From: Elysia marginata
Lineage: Eukaryota; Mollusca; Gastropoda; Plakobranchidae
DNA: 35,373 nucleotides
NCBI GenBank assembly: GCA_019649035.1
Contig: BMAT01012505.1
Coordinates: 269,537-304,909, forward strand
Reading direction: 5' to 3'
A model generated the notes under the pieces. The model ran no database searches and was not told where the DNA came from. It saw only the letters and a program-made list of their open reading frames with translations. The position numbers and the translations under genes were made by a program. This document shows, piece after piece, positions 33,911 to 35,373 of the stretch. Within the stretch, counting starts at the first letter, position 1. Every line of letters starts with the position of its first letter.

Positions 33911-35112
33911 AAGATAATGGAATTGGTTTAAGTAAAGGTGAAAATGTTACATCCAATTGACTGGTTGCGGAAAAAATAATCTTTATAAATTATATGAGAG
34001 TCGCCGAACCCACTCAAAAAGTCCTCCACTGATCATGTTATACATCTAAATAGAAAAGAACACAAGATAATCCATTAATGAAAAACACATTTAACAATAA
34101 AACCAAATTTATTAGATTTTTCTTTTTAAAGAAGTCTAGCGACTGTTTTGGAGAACTAAAAAAAGTTGTCAACTTTAACATTATAAACATGACGATCTAA
34201 CCAACTGCGCTCTGATGATTTAGACAATCTGAAGGAAGTTAATAATGATGGCATTTGTGACTGGCTTGTGAGGGAATATTAAACTGAAAATTTAATAATG
34301 CTAAGTTTGCATTTAGATCTGTAGGTTGAAGAGTATTGATTCTGATTTTAAATGTCAAAAAGTACCTTCTCCTCTCCCAGACTGAATTTTGATTGGTGAG
34401 CAACAATATGGACTCATCCACCACAGTTAACGTACCTTTCCAAATCTGAGGTCACAAACCTCAACATACATTTCAATCATCTGCACCGGCATTCTAGATG
34501 AGCAGTGAGAAGACAGTGCTTTAGTACTAAGAGAGGCATTTAATATTTTGTAAAAATGACAAAATTTAAGAAAATGGACATCTCTATAAAATTTTCAGAC
34601 TTTGATGCATGTCCCTGGAATAGTGAATTATGCTACATACCAACACAATATTGACCCTCTTTAATTACTCTCTGAATCCGCAGCATTTTGCAAAAAAAAA
34701 ATGTAGGCTTGAAAAGAAATAATGTCTCACACACACTATATTTTTTTAGATATAGATACAACCTGTACCTATAATTTCTCGAACTATTCTTAATCTGTTG
34801 ATGTTATTCAGAGATGCCAGACGATCCTGACAAAAAAACCTGAAAATTTTTACCCCTGGTTTGAACGGTGTTTTCCGCTGCCCCTCGCTCGCCTGAACTA
34901 ACTTTGACTAGGGCTTAATTTAGGCTAAGCCCGCATGAAACCTTTATTAGCTATGTCCGCTTGATATCTACTTGAGGAGTTAAGCAGAGCTGACTGTATT
35001 CATTATGTCTTGGGTGTAAGAACTTTGAACAGAGACGAATTGTCAATCCTATACTTTTCATGTTTCAAGATTTTATCATTTCAATTATTTGAAAGCTGAA
35101 AAATATAATAAT

Positions 35113-35150
35113 AACTAGCGGGGGTACCCAGCGTTGCTTTGTGAGTCAGA
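35113..35150. repeat. ACTAGCGGGGGTACCCAGCG motif region
   Basis: ACTAGCGGGGGTACCCAGCG after AATAATA resembles the ACTAGT..ACCCGCG start at 27826. It is likely the terminus of an interspersed repeat extending to the right; family not identified. Confidence 0.35.
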
Positions 35151-35373
35151 AAAAAATTCTAAGGGCATCATTACAACAAATAGCTATGGCAGCCCGTGCC
35201 TCTCATAGATGATTGGATACAATATAAAAGTGTAATACCGCCTAACGTTTTAAACATCTTCTCTGTTTTTACTTTCCATGATATCTTTCACCCTCCCCCC
35301 TCCACACACGCACACTCTCTCTGCCTGTATAATTCTATAATCAAACGAACTTACCGGTGATGTTTGATTGGAA

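Larger units (their letters stand above)
32564..35373 (+). other. 3' UTR and downstream intergenic DNA
   Basis: 2.8 kb of AT-rich sequence with no recognisable coding exon on either strand. The proximal part is 3' UTR. Repeat-like motifs occur near 33860-33910 and 35110-35150. Confidence 0.7.

Noticed and set aside
32564-35373. A second gene downstream
   Set aside because: No open frame shows conserved motifs or convincing splice structure on either strand.

Overview
The window is eukaryotic nuclear DNA from an invertebrate. It is AT-rich, has GT-AG introns of about 0.3-2.9 kb, and carries diverged retroelements and microsatellites. Recurrent TACATGTA-type motifs and the repeat content suggest a mollusc, but that is an inference from style; the sequence does not fix the species.

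One protein-coding gene dominates the window: the 3' third of an axonemal dynein heavy chain gene on the + strand. I could place 28 consecutive exons (788-32563). All join in a single open frame of 1431 codons plus a TGA stop, with consistent phases and canonical GT/AG sites. The protein runs from the first stalk coiled coil through the microtubule-binding domain, second stalk coiled coil, AAA5, AAA6 and the C-terminal domain to the end. By residue-level resemblance it is an orthologue of DNAH10, a heavy chain of the two-headed inner-arm dynein I1/f. The earlier exons (tail, AAA1-AAA4) lie upstream of the window.

The introns hold nearly everything else. Upstream intron (1-787): a 41-bp-arm foldback and a tRNA-like SINE. 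Introns w5 and w17: two copies of one MITE-like inverted-repeat family. Introns w9 and w27: two minisatellites, both of 41-bp period. Intron w12: the 3' end of a CR1/L2-like LINE with a microsatellite tail. Intron w22: a 5'-truncated LINE with 11-bp target-site duplications, containing a 795-N assembly gap. Introns w23 and w24: direct repeats around a 63-nt exon. Intron w24 also has a second SINE copy with a 15-bp target-site duplication and a repeat starting near an ACCCGCG motif. Intron w27: a decayed mariner transposase and a GATA microsatellite. From 32564 to 35373 there is 3' UTR and downstream DNA with no recognisable gene.

I found no undescribed multi-gene system. The points worth checking concern mobile elements and repeat architecture inside a conserved ciliary gene. 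Exon labels w1-w28 are local to this window. Resemblance to DNAH10 and to transposon families is by recognition, not by a database search.
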